Shown here in pieces: positions 53,985 through 62,996 of a DNA stretch of 64,000 nt (its first letter is position 1; each line of letters begins with the position of its first letter). The DNA is from Saccharopolyspora flava (GTDB lineage Bacteria; Actinomycetota; Actinomycetes; Mycobacteriales; Pseudonocardiaceae). The DNA lies in assembly GCF_900116135.1 (NCBI RefSeq), contig NZ_FOZX01000001.1, positions 1,302,001-1,366,000 on the forward strand, read 5' to 3'. Position numbers and translations under genes: made by a program. A model generated the notes under the pieces. It was not told the origin of the DNA, ran no database searches, and saw nothing but the letters and a program-made list of their open reading frames with translations.

Positions 53985-54070
53985 CCGCTCGAAAACCGGA
54001 CACCTCCGGCAAAGACGTCACCCGTTCTGATTGGCTAATCTCGTAAGCGGAACGGTTGGAGGTGCCCTCG

Positions 54071-54253
54071 ATGATCTACGTCCTCGCCGCGATCGGCGCG
54101 CTCACCATCGCTGTGCTGATGTGGAAGGCCTTCGGCCCCCAGGTCACCCCAGCACGCCCGCGCAGAGCGTCCGTCGCGCCCGACGACGACCCGGAATTCC
54201 TCCGCAGGCTCGCCGAGCAACAGCGCAAGAACAAGCCCCAAGACGAGGACTGA
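54071..54253 (+). CDS. Small single-pass membrane protein, 60 aa
   Basis: Short protein 'MIYVLAAIGALTIAVLMWKAFG', one membrane helix, then a basic/Pro-rich stretch and an Asp/Glu/Arg-rich tail. ATG at 54071 follows GGAGG at nine bases, which supports translation. Function unknown. Found between bldC and a repeat element. Confidence 0.65.
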   Translation: MIYVLAAIGALTIAVLMWKAFGPQVTPARPRRASVAPDDDPEFLRRLAEQQRKNKPQDED

Positions 54254-54267
54254 CCAACCCCACACAC

Positions 54268-54445
54268 GTCAGGCAAGCGCCGAAGGCGCTTTCTCAGTAC
54301 CCCACCTGAGCAACCGGCACCGCCGCGGGTTCTGACACGTCTTCTGGGGAGGACAGCCGACGCGTCGTGTATTGGCATACATAAGCCTCGGATCCCGGAG
54401 CCAGAAGGCGTGTCAGGTTCCGCTTCTGGCACCGCCAAGCAGGGT
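54268..54445 (+). repeat. Structured intergenic element, copy 4 (type B)
   Basis: Type B copy. Module 1 hairpin AAGCGCC/GGCGCTT with GAA loop at 54275-54291. The 15-bp stem is TGACACGTCTTCTGG (54333-54347) with CCAGAAGGCGTGTCA (54401-54415). Seven positions differ from the type A 5' arm, and each is matched on the other arm. The apical TGTATTGGCATACA is unchanged. Lies between convergent genes. Confidence 0.85.
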
Positions 54446-54519
54446 GACCACAGAGTAGTTTCACTAAACGAAACCCCAGCCCACCCGCACCAAAAAGGCG
54501 CAGAGGGACCGCAGAAGCT

Positions 54520-56016
54520 CTACCCCTGAGACCCCTGCCGCCCAGAAGCCTGCGGGAAGTCATCGGCGACCATCGCAGCCAACTCCAGCAAAGCCATGCG
54601 AGTAGGAGCAGCCAGCTGGTCGAGTTCGACCTCGGCGCCCTCTTCCAGATGCGGGTCGAACGGGATGCGCGAGACCGCGCGGCAGCGGGCCGCGAAGTGG
54701 GCGCCGAGCTTGTCGACGTCGACCTTGCCGGAGGCCGGCCGCACCGAGTTGATCACGGCGACGGAGCGCGAGACGAGATCGCCGTAGCCGTGCGCGTCCA
54801 GCCAGTCCAGGGTCGCGGAGGCGCTGCGGGCGCCGTCGAGGGAGCTGGAGGAGACGATCACCAGCGAGTCGGCGACGTCGAGCACGCCCTTCATCGCCGA
54901 GTGCATCAGGCCGGTGCCGCAGTCGGTGAGCACCACGTTGTAGAAGTGCTCGAGCAGCGTCACCGTGCGCCGGTAGTCGTCCTCGCTGAAGGCCTCGGAG
55001 ACGGCCGGGTCCTGCTCGCTGGCGAGGATCTCGAGCCTGCTCGGGCCCTGGGAGGTGTAGGAGCGGACGTCGCTGTAGCGGCGGATCCGGTGCGCATCGC
55101 GCAGCAGGTGCCGGACGGTCGCGGTGGTCTCCAGCGGGATCTTCTGGCTCAGCGTGCCGCGGTCCGGGTTGGCGTCGACCGCGATGACCCGGTCGCCGCG
55201 CAGCGAGGCGAACGTGGCGCCGAGCGTGGCGGTGGCGGTGGTCTTGCCGACGCCGCCCTTGAGGCTGAGCATCGCGATCTTGTAGCAGCCCTGCAGCGGC
55301 TGGTTGACGCGCGCGATGAGCTCGCGGCGCTTGCGGTCGGTCGGCCCCTCGCCGAGGTTCACGGTCTTGCCGCTGGCCACGTAGAGGGCTTTGCGCCAGC
55401 CGGACTGCGGCGGTCGCTTGGTCTGCCGCAGCAGCTGCGCCGAGGACAGGTCAGCGTTCGGCTGCGGTCCCTGCGGCGGCTGCGGTCCCTGCTGGGGACC
55501 CTGCTGCTGGGGCGGGTAGGGCTGGCCGGTCGGGAAGGGCCCGGACGGTCCGCCGGACACGGGCGCGTAGGGGCTCACCGGGAACGGCCCGGAGCCGCCT
55601 TCGGCGACCGGGTGCGGGCCCGAGGAGACCGGGTACGGCCCGGACTGGCCCGGCCACTGCTGCTGAGGCTGCTGCGGCTGGGCCTGCTGCTGAGGCTGGG
55701 CCTGCTGGGGCTGGACCGGCGCGTGCGGCCCGGACTGGGACGGGTCGGGGTACACGGGCGCTCCGCTCGAGTAGTACGGCTGCGGAGCCTCCGCGACCGG
55801 GTAGGGACCGGAGACGTCCGGCTGCGACGGGTCCACGTACGACGGCTCGGGGTGCTCCGGAACCGGCTTCGGCTGCTGCGGCCGGGTTTCCGGCTCGGTG
55901 TAGGCACCGCCGCCGTTCTTGCCGGTCTCCGCCTCGGTGCCGGCCGGGCCGTCGGCCTGCGGCGCGGTGGCATCGATGTCGCGCCGCGTCTCGGGCTCTT
56001 CGTACTGTCCCGTCAC
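54520..56016 (-). CDS. ParA/MinD-like ATPase with long Pro/Gln-rich N-terminus
   Basis: A 498-residue protein. The first 210 residues are Pro/Gln/Gly-rich with repeated 'SGPYPV'/'GPFPV' units and are likely disordered. The rest is a deviant Walker ATPase: 'MLSLKGGVGKTTATATLG' (about residue 250), 'VIAVDANPDRGTL' and 'VVLTDCGTGLMHSAM'. It resembles the MinD/ParA-type proteins seen near ESX loci and Rv0530, which occupies the same place beside the ccs genes in mycobacteria. GTG at 56016 has GGAGGG upstream. Partner unknown. Confidence 0.85.
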   Translation of the reverse strand: MTGQYEEPETRRDIDATAPQADGPAGTEAETGKNGGGAYTEPETRPQQPKPVPEHPEPSYVDPSQPDVSGPYPVAEAPQPYYSSGAPVYPDPSQSGPHAPVQPQQAQPQQQAQPQQPQQQWPGQSGPYPVSSGPHPVAEGGSGPFPVSPYAPVSGGPSGPFPTGQPYPPQQQGPQQGPQPPQGPQPNADLSSAQLLRQTKRPPQSGWRKALYVASGKTVNLGEGPTDRKRRELIARVNQPLQGCYKIAMLSLKGGVGKTTATATLGATFASLRGDRVIAVDANPDRGTLSQKIPLETTATVRHLLRDAHRIRRYSDVRSYTSQGPSRLEILASEQDPAVSEAFSEDDYRRTVTLLEHFYNVVLTDCGTGLMHSAMKGVLDVADSLVIVSSSSLDGARSASATLDWLDAHGYGDLVSRSVAVINSVRPASGKVDVDKLGAHFAARCRAVSRIPFDPHLEEGAEVELDQLAAPTRMALLELAAMVADDFPQASGRQGSQG

Positions 56017-56217
56017 CGTCGCCGTCCCTCCCACGTTCGAGCCGGGCCCCTCATGTTCGAGCGGGCCCCACTTCGGCAAAACCTAGTGCCACCCGTACCC
56101 CCTAGTCACCATAGGTGGCGGGTAGGCGCCTCGGTTCTCCCGGACACCAAACGCGATGCACGCCACGACTGCGAGCCGAACGCGCCGTCGCGCTGCTGCG
56201 AACGCCGGATCGGGTGC

Positions 56218-57216
56218 TCACAGACCGGCGTAGGAGTGCAGTCCCGTCACGACGAGGTTCACGAAGAACAGGTTGAAGATCATCACGGCCAGGCCGAGGA
56301 TGTTGATCCACGCCGAGCGCACCCCGCGCCATCCCGCGGTCGCGCGGGCGTGCAGGTAGGCGGCGTAGACGATCCAGGCGATGAACGCGCAGGTCTCCTT
56401 GGGGTCCCAGCCCCAGAAGCGGCCCCACGCGGCCTCGGCCCAGATGGCGCCGGCGACGATCGCGAACGTCCACACCGGGAAGATGATCACGGTGGCGCGG
56501 TAGGCCATCCGGTCCAGCGCCTGGCTGGTGGGCAGCCGCGACCCGAACTTCGCCATCTTCAGCGGGTTGTTCTCGTACCGGCTGCGCAGCAGGTAGAGGA
56601 TGCTGGCGACACCGGCGAACAGCAGCGCACCGCTGGAGACGATCGCGGCGGCGACGTGGATGATGATCCAGTACGACTGCAGCGCGGGCTGCAGCGGCGC
56701 GGCGTCGGCGTAGAGCACGGTGCCGGACAGGAACAGCAGCAGCGTCACCGGCAGCATCAGGAACCCGCCGAGCCCGCGCAGCTGGGCCGGGGTGGCGTCG
56801 CGGCGGGAGTTGCGCAGCTGCCGGAACAGCACGATCAGCCAGGCCACCACGGCCGCCAGGCAGATCGCCGAGCCGAACTCGTACATGTTGCCCCACGGCA
56901 CCCGGCCGGTCGCCAGACCGCGGGTGAGCAGGGACCCGAAGTGCACCAGCGCGCCGAGGACCGTCATCGACACGGCCATGCCGCCCAGCCGCTCGGCCAG
57001 CGGGCGCTTCGGCGCGGACGGCACGTGGCCGACGACGTCCTTGGCGTCCGAGGACTTCTCGGCGCCGACCAGCGCGGCCTCCCGCGCCTGGGCCGCGGTC
57101 GCGACCCGGCCCAGGGCGAACTCGCCGAAGTACAGCAGCATCGACGCGATGTAGATGACCACCGAGGTGGCGTAGGCCATGTCGCTGTAGTTGGACAGCG
57201 TCTGGTTGACCGGCAT
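56218..57216 (-). CDS. ccsB: Cytochrome c synthase subunit CcsB/CcsA
   Basis: Haem-handling membrane protein of system II cytochrome c maturation; 332 residues, eight or so helices. The tryptophan-rich haem motif 'WGRFWGWDPKETCAFIAW' is intact, as are conserved His residues in 'SYWIIIHVAAA' and 'GALVHFGSL'. ATG at 57216 overlaps the resB stop (TGATG). A hydrophilic loop near residues 45-70 is rich in Lys/Ser. Confidence 0.95.
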   Translation of the reverse strand: MPVNQTLSNYSDMAYATSVVIYIASMLLYFGEFALGRVATAAQAREAALVGAEKSSDAKDVVGHVPSAPKRPLAERLGGMAVSMTVLGALVHFGSLLTRGLATGRVPWGNMYEFGSAICLAAVVAWLIVLFRQLRNSRRDATPAQLRGLGGFLMLPVTLLLFLSGTVLYADAAPLQPALQSYWIIIHVAAAIVSSGALLFAGVASILYLLRSRYENNPLKMAKFGSRLPTSQALDRMAYRATVIIFPVWTFAIVAGAIWAEAAWGRFWGWDPKETCAFIAWIVYAAYLHARATAGWRGVRSAWINILGLAVMIFNLFFVNLVVTGLHSYAGL

Positions 57217-58838
57217 CAGCTCTTCCTTTCGCGCGCGGTCCCTGCGTCCGCGCGTGGCTGGGGCGAGTGGTCGACATCCGCGCCGAGCAGGTCGTCGGCG
57301 ATCCGGGCGAATTCCTCGCCGTACCCGGCCTGGTCGGTGCGGGCGAGCCCGCCGACCTCGACAACGGTACGCGCGGAGCCGTTTTCGCCGGGTTCCGGGT
57401 GCGGAGCGGCCCGCACCCAGATGCGACGGCGCTTGACGATCAGCGAGGTGCCGAGCCCACCGATGATGAGCACCGCGAAGGCCAGCACGTAGTTCTGGGT
57501 CGGGTCGTGCGAGATCTGCAGGTTCGCCCAGCGCTCGACGCCGTCGAAGCGGACGGTGGTGCCGTCGTCGAGGCGGATCTCCTGGCCGACGCGGACGTTC
57601 TCGCGCGCGACCCGCTTGAGCCTGCCCTGCTGCACCATCGACTGGTCCACGCCGAAGATCGACTGCCCGCGCCCGGAGTCCAGGCCCAGGTCGCCGCGCA
57701 TCACGTCGATGGCCGCGGTCGGGTCCAGCAGGTCCGGGAAGCCGGAGCTGAGGATCTTGCCGTCGAAGGCGGCGGTCGGGGCGAACAGACCGGTGATGGC
57801 CAGCTGGTTCTGCCTGCGCTGCACCTCGTCGGTGATGCCCGGCGGGTCGAACTTGGTCGCGCCCTGCGAGAGCATCGTCTGCGGCGACATCGGCTGCCAC
57901 TGCACCAGCCCGGTGCGCTGCTGGCCGTCGGGCCAGGTGACGGTGAACCGCGGCGCGTAGCCGTTACCGGTCAGGTAGACCCGGTCACCGGCGGTGCGCA
58001 GCGGGTGGTTGACCTGCAGGTCGTAGGGCTTCCAGGTGTTGCTCTCCAGGTCGTCGCCGGACTGGTACTGCATGCCGACGTGGTAACCGGCGACCTGGCC
58101 GTTGGGCTGGTACTTGACGTTGAAGTCGTCGACCTTGACGCAGAACGGGGACAGCTGGGTGCCGTCGACCGACAGGCCCGCGCGGAACGAGTCGTAGTTG
58201 TAGGTCCCGGAGTTGCAGAACTCGGAGCCGTCGGCGAGCACGATGACCTGGCCCTCGTAGCCGTAGAGCTTGCCGCCCGCCAGGCCGATCAGCAGCCCGA
58301 CCAGCGCGAAGTGGAACACCAGGTTGCCGACCTCGCGGAGGAATCCGCGCTCGGCGCTGATCGAGCGGGCCCCGTCGGCTTCGGTGTGCTCGACCATCCG
58401 CCAGCCGCGCAGCCGCTTCTTGGCATCGTCGATGGCCTCGTCGACCGAGGTGTCCAGGGTCTTCTCGGCGTGGTGCGGCAACCGGGACAGGTTGCGCGGC
58501 GTGCGGACCGGCTTGCTGCGCCACTGCTTGTAGTACTCCCAGCAGCGCGGCAGCAGGCAGCCGATCAGCGAGATGAACAGCAGCACGTAGATCGAGGCGA
58601 ACCAGACGGAGCTGAACACCTCGAACATGCCGATCTTGTCCAGCAGCGGCGCGATGTCCGGGTAGTCCTGGAAGTACTTGTCCACTTCGGACTGGTTCAG
58701 CGAGCGCTGCGGGATCAGCGCACCGGGCAGCGCGGCCAGCGCCAGCAGGAACAGCAGCACCAGCGCGGTGCGCATCGACGTCAGCCCGCGCCAGGTGTTG
58801 CGCAGGAAGGCCAGGGCGGTTCGGAGGTGATCGCGCAT
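57216..58838 (-). CDS. resB: Cytochrome c biogenesis protein ResB
   Basis: Partner of CcsB in attaching haem to apocytochrome c; 540 residues. Membrane helices near residues 22-42, 72-95, 170-190 and 455-475 flank a large extracytoplasmic domain. 'SMRTALVLLFLLALAALPGALIPQ' and 'GNLVFHFALVGLLIGLAGG' (anchors, with the family His) are typical. ATG at 58838 overlaps the ccdA stop by one base (TGATG). Confidence 0.95.
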   Translation of the reverse strand: MRDHLRTALAFLRNTWRGLTSMRTALVLLFLLALAALPGALIPQRSLNQSEVDKYFQDYPDIAPLLDKIGMFEVFSSVWFASIYVLLFISLIGCLLPRCWEYYKQWRSKPVRTPRNLSRLPHHAEKTLDTSVDEAIDDAKKRLRGWRMVEHTEADGARSISAERGFLREVGNLVFHFALVGLLIGLAGGKLYGYEGQVIVLADGSEFCNSGTYNYDSFRAGLSVDGTQLSPFCVKVDDFNVKYQPNGQVAGYHVGMQYQSGDDLESNTWKPYDLQVNHPLRTAGDRVYLTGNGYAPRFTVTWPDGQQRTGLVQWQPMSPQTMLSQGATKFDPPGITDEVQRRQNQLAITGLFAPTAAFDGKILSSGFPDLLDPTAAIDVMRGDLGLDSGRGQSIFGVDQSMVQQGRLKRVARENVRVGQEIRLDDGTTVRFDGVERWANLQISHDPTQNYVLAFAVLIIGGLGTSLIVKRRRIWVRAAPHPEPGENGSARTVVEVGGLARTDQAGYGEEFARIADDLLGADVDHSPQPRADAGTARERKS

Positions 58839-59620
58839 CAGATCGGCGTCTCGAAACCGGCGATCGGACCACGAAGCATCGAGATCAGCTCTCCCCACAG
58901 ACCGGTGACGAGCAGCAGGCCCACCACCACCAGCAGCACTCCACCCGCGATCTGGATCGCGCGTCCACGTCGCCGCAGCCAGCCCGCGCTGCGCACCGCC
59001 CAGCGGGCGCCCAGCGCCAGCAGGACGAACGGAACGCCGAGACCGATGCAGTAGGCCAGCACCAGCAGGATTCCGCGCAGCGCGGTGCCGGTGTCCACAT
59101 CGGTGCCCGCGGCGACCGAGATGACGCCCACCAGAGTCGGTCCCAGGCACGGCGTCCAGCCGAGGCCGAACACCGCGCCGAGCAGCGGCGCGCCCCACAC
59201 CCCGGCGCGGGGCACGCGGTGCACGCGCACGTCCCGCTGCAGGGCGGGGATCAGGCCGAGGAACACCAGGCCCATCGCGACGGTGACGACACCGCCGATG
59301 CGCTGCAGCAGCAGCTCGTTGGTCAGCAGCGCGTCGGACAGGCCGAGCAGCAGCAGCGCCCCGGCGGCGAACACGACGCTGAAACCGGCCACGAACAGCA
59401 GCGCGGCACCGGCCACCCGCCAGCGACCGCGCCGGTCCTGCTCGGCCTCGGCCTCGTCGACCGGCGGCGCGTCGGCACCCACGACCCCGGCGAGGTACGC
59501 CAGGTAGCCGGGGACCAGCGGCACCACGCAGGGCGAGGCGAAGCTGATCGCCCCGGCGAGCGCCGCGATCGCCGCCGCGAACAGCAGCGGTCCGGACGCG
59601 GCGAGCTCGGTGGGGTTCAC
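58838..59620 (-). CDS. ccdA: Thiol-disulfide carrier CcdA
   Basis: Six-helix membrane protein that moves electrons from cytoplasmic thioredoxin to ResA; 260 residues. The two redox Cys are in 'FASPCVVPLVPGY' and 'WTPCLGPTL'. GTG at 59620 starts the ccdA-resB-ccsB operon, whose genes overlap by TGATG. It is separated from resA, its redox partner, by 408 bp holding a hairpin and a repeat element. Confidence 0.95.
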   Translation of the reverse strand: MNPTELAASGPLLFAAAIAALAGAISFASPCVVPLVPGYLAYLAGVVGADAPPVDEAEAEQDRRGRWRVAGAALLFVAGFSVVFAAGALLLLGLSDALLTNELLLQRIGGVVTVAMGLVFLGLIPALQRDVRVHRVPRAGVWGAPLLGAVFGLGWTPCLGPTLVGVISVAAGTDVDTGTALRGILLVLAYCIGLGVPFVLLALGARWAVRSAGWLRRRGRAIQIAGGVLLVVVGLLLVTGLWGELISMLRGPIAGFETPI

Positions 59621-59728
59621 GCCTCGAGGGTAGGAAAGGCGACCTCGCGCTCACGCACCGGGCTCGGTGAACCGGCCCACAAACGCCCAGGTGAACGCGA
59701 CGCCCAGGCACGAACCGCGCACCGGGAG

Positions 59729-59761
59729 GACGTTGGTCCCGCCGATTTCAGGACCAACGTC
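59729..59761. other. 11-bp hairpin in the ccdA-resA gap
   Basis: GACGTTGGTCC (59729-59739) pairs perfectly with GGACCAACGTC (59751-59761) around an 11-base loop. With the repeat that follows, it fills most of the 408-bp gap 59621-60028. It may end the hemL-resA transcript or act in the ccdA leader. Confidence 0.5.
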
Positions 59762-59789
59762 GCCCCTCGGGAGACAGGTGTCACACAAC

Positions 59790-59968
59790 GTCAGGCAACC
59801 GGCGAAGCCGGTTTCTCACTACCCCACCTCAGACGCTTGCACCGCCGCGGGTTCTGACACGTCTTCTGGGGAGGACAGCCGACGTGTCGTGTATTGGCAT
59901 ACATAAGCCTCGGATCCCGGAGCCAGAAGGCGTGTCAGGTCTGGCACCGCCAAGCACGGTGACCACAG
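59790..59968 (+). repeat. Structured intergenic element, copy 5 (type B)
   Basis: Type B copy, read on the plus strand although both flanking genes are on the minus strand. Module 1 hairpin AACCGGC/GCCGGTT with GAA loop at 59797-59813. The 15-bp stem arms (59855-59869 and 59923-59937) equal copy 4. Relative to copy 4 it lacks seven bases (TCCGCTT) after the stem. The apical TGTATTGGCATACA is kept. Confidence 0.85.
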
Positions 59969-60028
59969 AGTCTTGTCAGTGGACGGAACCGCATCTGCCG
60001 CCAGCAGACGGGACAACGGAGCAGTCCC

Positions 60029-60616
60029 TCACGCAGGCTCGGAGGCGATCTTCTGGACCTCGGGGAGCAGTTCGCTCTGCAGCATCTCGGTCAGGAAGAT
60101 CGCGGCGACCCGGTGCTGCCGGTCCAGCACGATCGTGGCCGGGACGGTGCTGCGCGGGAACTGGCGCAGCGACAGCAGCGTCCGGCCCGCCGGGTCGAAG
60201 ATCGACGGGTAGGTCAGGCCGCGGTCGCGATGGAAGTCCGCCGCCGCGCTCTGGCTGTCCCGGACGTCGATGCCGAGCACCTGCACGCCCTGCGGGCCGA
60301 GCTTGTCCTGCACGGCCTGCAGGTCGTCGGCCTCCGAGCGGCACGGGCCGCACCAGGAGCCCCAGATGTTGAGCACCACGACCTGGTTCGGGAAGTCCTG
60401 GATGCCCAGCTGCTTCCCGGGCATGAGCAGGTCGTCGCCGGACAGCGAGCTGATCTTGCCGCGCTGATCGGCCGGGTAGAAGATCCGCGTCTGCCCGCCG
60501 GGCGAGACGAAGGTGAACTCGCCACCGGCCTTGTTCGTGTCCTCCTGGGCGGCGCAGCCGCCCAGCATCGCCAGCACGGCCGTGATCAGGCCGAGCCGCA
60601 CCAGAAGCTTCCTCAT
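60029..60616 (-). CDS. resA: Thioredoxin-like lipoprotein ResA
   Basis: Membrane-tethered reductant for apocytochrome c thiols; 195 residues. The lipobox 'LAMLGGC' places the lipid at Cys21. The redox motif WCGPC lies at residues 88-92 in 'NIWGSWCGPC', with the family Glu in 'RSEADDLQ' and a cis-Pro in 'STVPATIV'. ATG at 60616 overlaps the phosphatase stop by 4 bases, so it is the third gene of hemL-phosphatase-resA. Confidence 0.93.
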   Translation of the reverse strand: MRKLLVRLGLITAVLAMLGGCAAQEDTNKAGGEFTFVSPGGQTRIFYPADQRGKISSLSGDDLLMPGKQLGIQDFPNQVVVLNIWGSWCGPCRSEADDLQAVQDKLGPQGVQVLGIDVRDSQSAAADFHRDRGLTYPSIFDPAGRTLLSLRQFPRSTVPATIVLDRQHRVAAIFLTEMLQSELLPEVQKIASEPA

Positions 60617-61257
60617 GCGCCCGTCACTCTCGGATCGGTGCCACCGGCGGGTTCCACGTAGGCCACCCGCACCAGTTCTTCGCCGCGGAACACCAGCGTC
60701 GTCAGCGACGCCAGCGAGCACTGCCTGCGCCGGGGGTCGTGCCACATCGGCTTGCCCTCGACGTAGCGGCGCAACGTCCAGATCGGCAGCTGGTGCGACA
60801 CGCACACGGCTTCGCGGCCGTAGGCGGCGGCCCGCGCGCGGTGCGCGGCGCCGAGCATCCGGTGCGCGATCTCCAGGTAGGGCTCGCCCCACGACGGCTC
60901 GAACGGGTTCCACAGCTTCGGCCAGTGCCGCGGCGAGCGCAGCGCGCCGTCGCCGACGGAGACCTTCAGGCCCTCGAAGCGGTTGTCGGCCTCGATGAGC
61001 CGGTCGTCGGTGGCGACCTCGGTCTGGAACATCGCGCCCAGCGGGCGGGCGGTCTCCTGCGCGCGCTGCAGCGGCGAGGCGATCACGCGGGCGATGTCGT
61101 GGCCGGAGAGGAACTCCGCGACGAGCTTGGCCTGCTGCTCACCCCGGTCGGAGAGCCGGTAGCCGGGGAGGCGGCCGTAGAGGATGCCCTCCGGGTTGTG
61201 CACCTCGCCGTGGCGGAGGAAGTGCACGAGGGTCTTCTCGCCCTGGGGCTCGCTCAT
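60613..61257 (-). CDS. Histidine phosphatase (phosphoglycerate mutase-like) family protein
   Basis: A 214-residue enzyme of the branch-1 histidine phosphatases. The phospho-His motif '[11 protein letters not shown]' and the second His in '[10 protein letters not shown]' are present. The substrate is unknown; the mycobacterial homologue in the same place is Rv0525. Overlaps hemL and resA by ATGA. Confidence 0.88.
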   Translation of the reverse strand: MSEPQGEKTLVHFLRHGEVHNPEGILYGRLPGYRLSDRGEQQAKLVAEFLSGHDIARVIASPLQRAQETARPLGAMFQTEVATDDRLIEADNRFEGLKVSVGDGALRSPRHWPKLWNPFEPSWGEPYLEIAHRMLGAAHRARAAAYGREAVCVSHQLPIWTLRRYVEGKPMWHDPRRRQCSLASLTTLVFRGEELVRVAYVEPAGGTDPRVTGA

Positions 61258-62603
61258 CGGGACGCCTCCGGCGCGGTCGCGGCGGCTGCGGCGCGCGCGG
61301 CGTGCGGCAGGGCCTCGGCGATCTGCTCGAACGCGGCGTCGTCCATCGCCGCGTTGACGAACCAGGTCTCGAACGCGCTCGGCGGCGGGTAGATGCCGCG
61401 CGAGAGCAGCTCGTGGAAGAACGGCGGGAAGCGCCAGGTCTGCTGGGCCTGCGCCTGCTCGTAGTCGTGCACCGGCGTCTCGCTGAAGAAGACGCTGAGC
61501 ATGTTGCCCGCCGAGGCGATCTGGTGCGCCACGCCCTCGGCGCTCAGCGCGGAGCCGATCAGCTCGCGCAGCCGCTCGGCGTTGCGGTCCAGCGCCGCGT
61601 ACACCGAGGCGTCGGCGGCGCGCAGGTTCGCCAGGCCGGAGGCGACGGCGATCGGGTTCCCGGCCAGCGTGCCCGCCTGGTAGACGGGGCCCGTCGGCGC
61701 GAGCCGCTCCATCACGTCGGCGCGACCGCCGAACGCGGCGGCGGGCAGGCCACCGGACATGACCTTGCCGAAGGTGTAGAGGTCACCGGCGACGCCGTCG
61801 ATGCCGAACCAGCCCGCTGCGGAGACGCGGAAGCCGGTCATCACCTCGTCCATGATCAGCAGCGAGCCGTTCGCGCTGGTCAGCTCCTTGAGCGCGGCGT
61901 TGAAGCCGGGCAGCGGAGCGACCGTGCCCATGTTGCCCGCGGCGGCCTCGGTGATCACGCAGGCGATCTCGTCGCCCTGCTCGGCGAAGACCTGCCGCAC
62001 GGCCTCGACGTCGTTGTAGGGCAGCACGAGGGTGTCGGCGGCCTGCGCGCCGGTCACGCCCGGCGAGGTCGGCAGGCCCAGGGTCGCGACGCCGGACCCG
62101 GCGGCGGCCAGCAGCGCGTCCACGTGACCGTGGTAGCAGCCGGCGAACTTGACGATCTTCTGCTTGCCGGTGAAGGCGCGGGCGAGCCGCACCGCGCTCA
62201 TCGTCGCCTCGGTGCCGGAGTTGACCAGCCGGACCTGCTCGACCGGCTCGACCCGGTCGATGATCTCCTGCGCCAGGTCGATCTCACCGACGCCGGGCGT
62301 GCCGAAGGACGTGCCGTGCACGGCCGTGTCGCGCACCGCGGCGACGACGTCGGGGTGGGCGTGCCCGTTGATCATCGGGCCCCAGGAGGAGACGAGGTCG
62401 ACGTAGCGGTTGTCGTCGGCGTCCCAGAGGTAGGCGCCCTCGCCGCGCACCATGAACCGCGGCGTGCCACCGACGGACTGGAAGGCGCGGACCGGGGAGT
62501 TGACGCCGCCGGGCGTCACCGCCTGCGCACGCTCGAACAGCTGCCGCGACTGCGGAGCCGGATCGTCGTGCCGGGTCGAAGCGGAGTTCGCAGAAGCTGT
62601 CAC
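61254..62603 (-). CDS. hemL: Glutamate-1-semialdehyde 2,1-aminomutase
   Basis: PLP enzyme making 5-aminolevulinate for haem; 449 residues. '[21 protein letters not shown]', '[19 protein letters not shown]' and the PLP Lys in '[19 protein letters not shown]' (anchors) are diagnostic. GTG at 62603 is supported by the family N-terminus and GGGG upstream. First gene of an operon that links haem synthesis to cytochrome c maturation. Confidence 0.95.
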   Translation of the reverse strand: MTASANSASTRHDDPAPQSRQLFERAQAVTPGGVNSPVRAFQSVGGTPRFMVRGEGAYLWDADDNRYVDLVSSWGPMINGHAHPDVVAAVRDTAVHGTSFGTPGVGEIDLAQEIIDRVEPVEQVRLVNSGTEATMSAVRLARAFTGKQKIVKFAGCYHGHVDALLAAAGSGVATLGLPTSPGVTGAQAADTLVLPYNDVEAVRQVFAEQGDEIACVITEAAAGNMGTVAPLPGFNAALKELTSANGSLLIMDEVMTGFRVSAAGWFGIDGVAGDLYTFGKVMSGGLPAAAFGGRADVMERLAPTGPVYQAGTLAGNPIAVASGLANLRAADASVYAALDRNAERLRELIGSALSAEGVAHQIASAGNMLSVFFSETPVHDYEQAQAQQTWRFPPFFHELLSRGIYPPPSAFETWFVNAAMDDAAFEQIAEALPHAARAAAAATAPEASR

Positions 62604-62650
62604 GTTCCCCAGTCTGACACTCCCGGGAGTGTGGCCGGGCGCACCCCGAC

Positions 62651-62983
62651 CTAGTCGCGCCCGGCCCGGGCGGCGAGGACGACCTGGCGCACGGCGTCGA
62701 TGAGCAGCAGCCCGGCGAGGGTCGCGGCGATCACCGAGCCCGACAGCCAGCTGCCGACCGAGCGGGTCACCACGTCGACGGCGCCGTGCGGCCCGGGCAG
62801 GTAGATGGTCACCACGCCGCGGCCCCACGCCCACCAGGCCAGCAGCCCGAGGGCGACCGCGACGACCAGTTCGATCCCGGCCACCGCCGCCCGCCACGGC
62901 TGGTTGAGCCGGCCACCGGCGCGTTCCGGTTCGGCATCGCCGTCGAGCTTCGGCCCGTCGGCGGGCCACGGTTCGGCAGTCAC
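62651..62983 (-). CDS. Small hypothetical membrane protein, 110 aa
   Basis: Two membrane helices (about residues 32-55 and 78-100) after an acidic, Pro-rich N-terminus. No family is recognised. It lies 47 bp upstream of hemL on the same strand and 13 bp downstream of the Abi-like gene, so it may share their transcript. Confidence 0.6.
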   Translation of the reverse strand: MTAEPWPADGPKLDGDAEPERAGGRLNQPWRAAVAGIELVVAVALGLLAWWAWGRGVVTIYLPGPHGAVDVVTRSVGSWLSGSVIAATLAGLLLIDAVRQVVLAARAGRD

Positions 62984-62996
62984 GGCGGAAAGCGTC

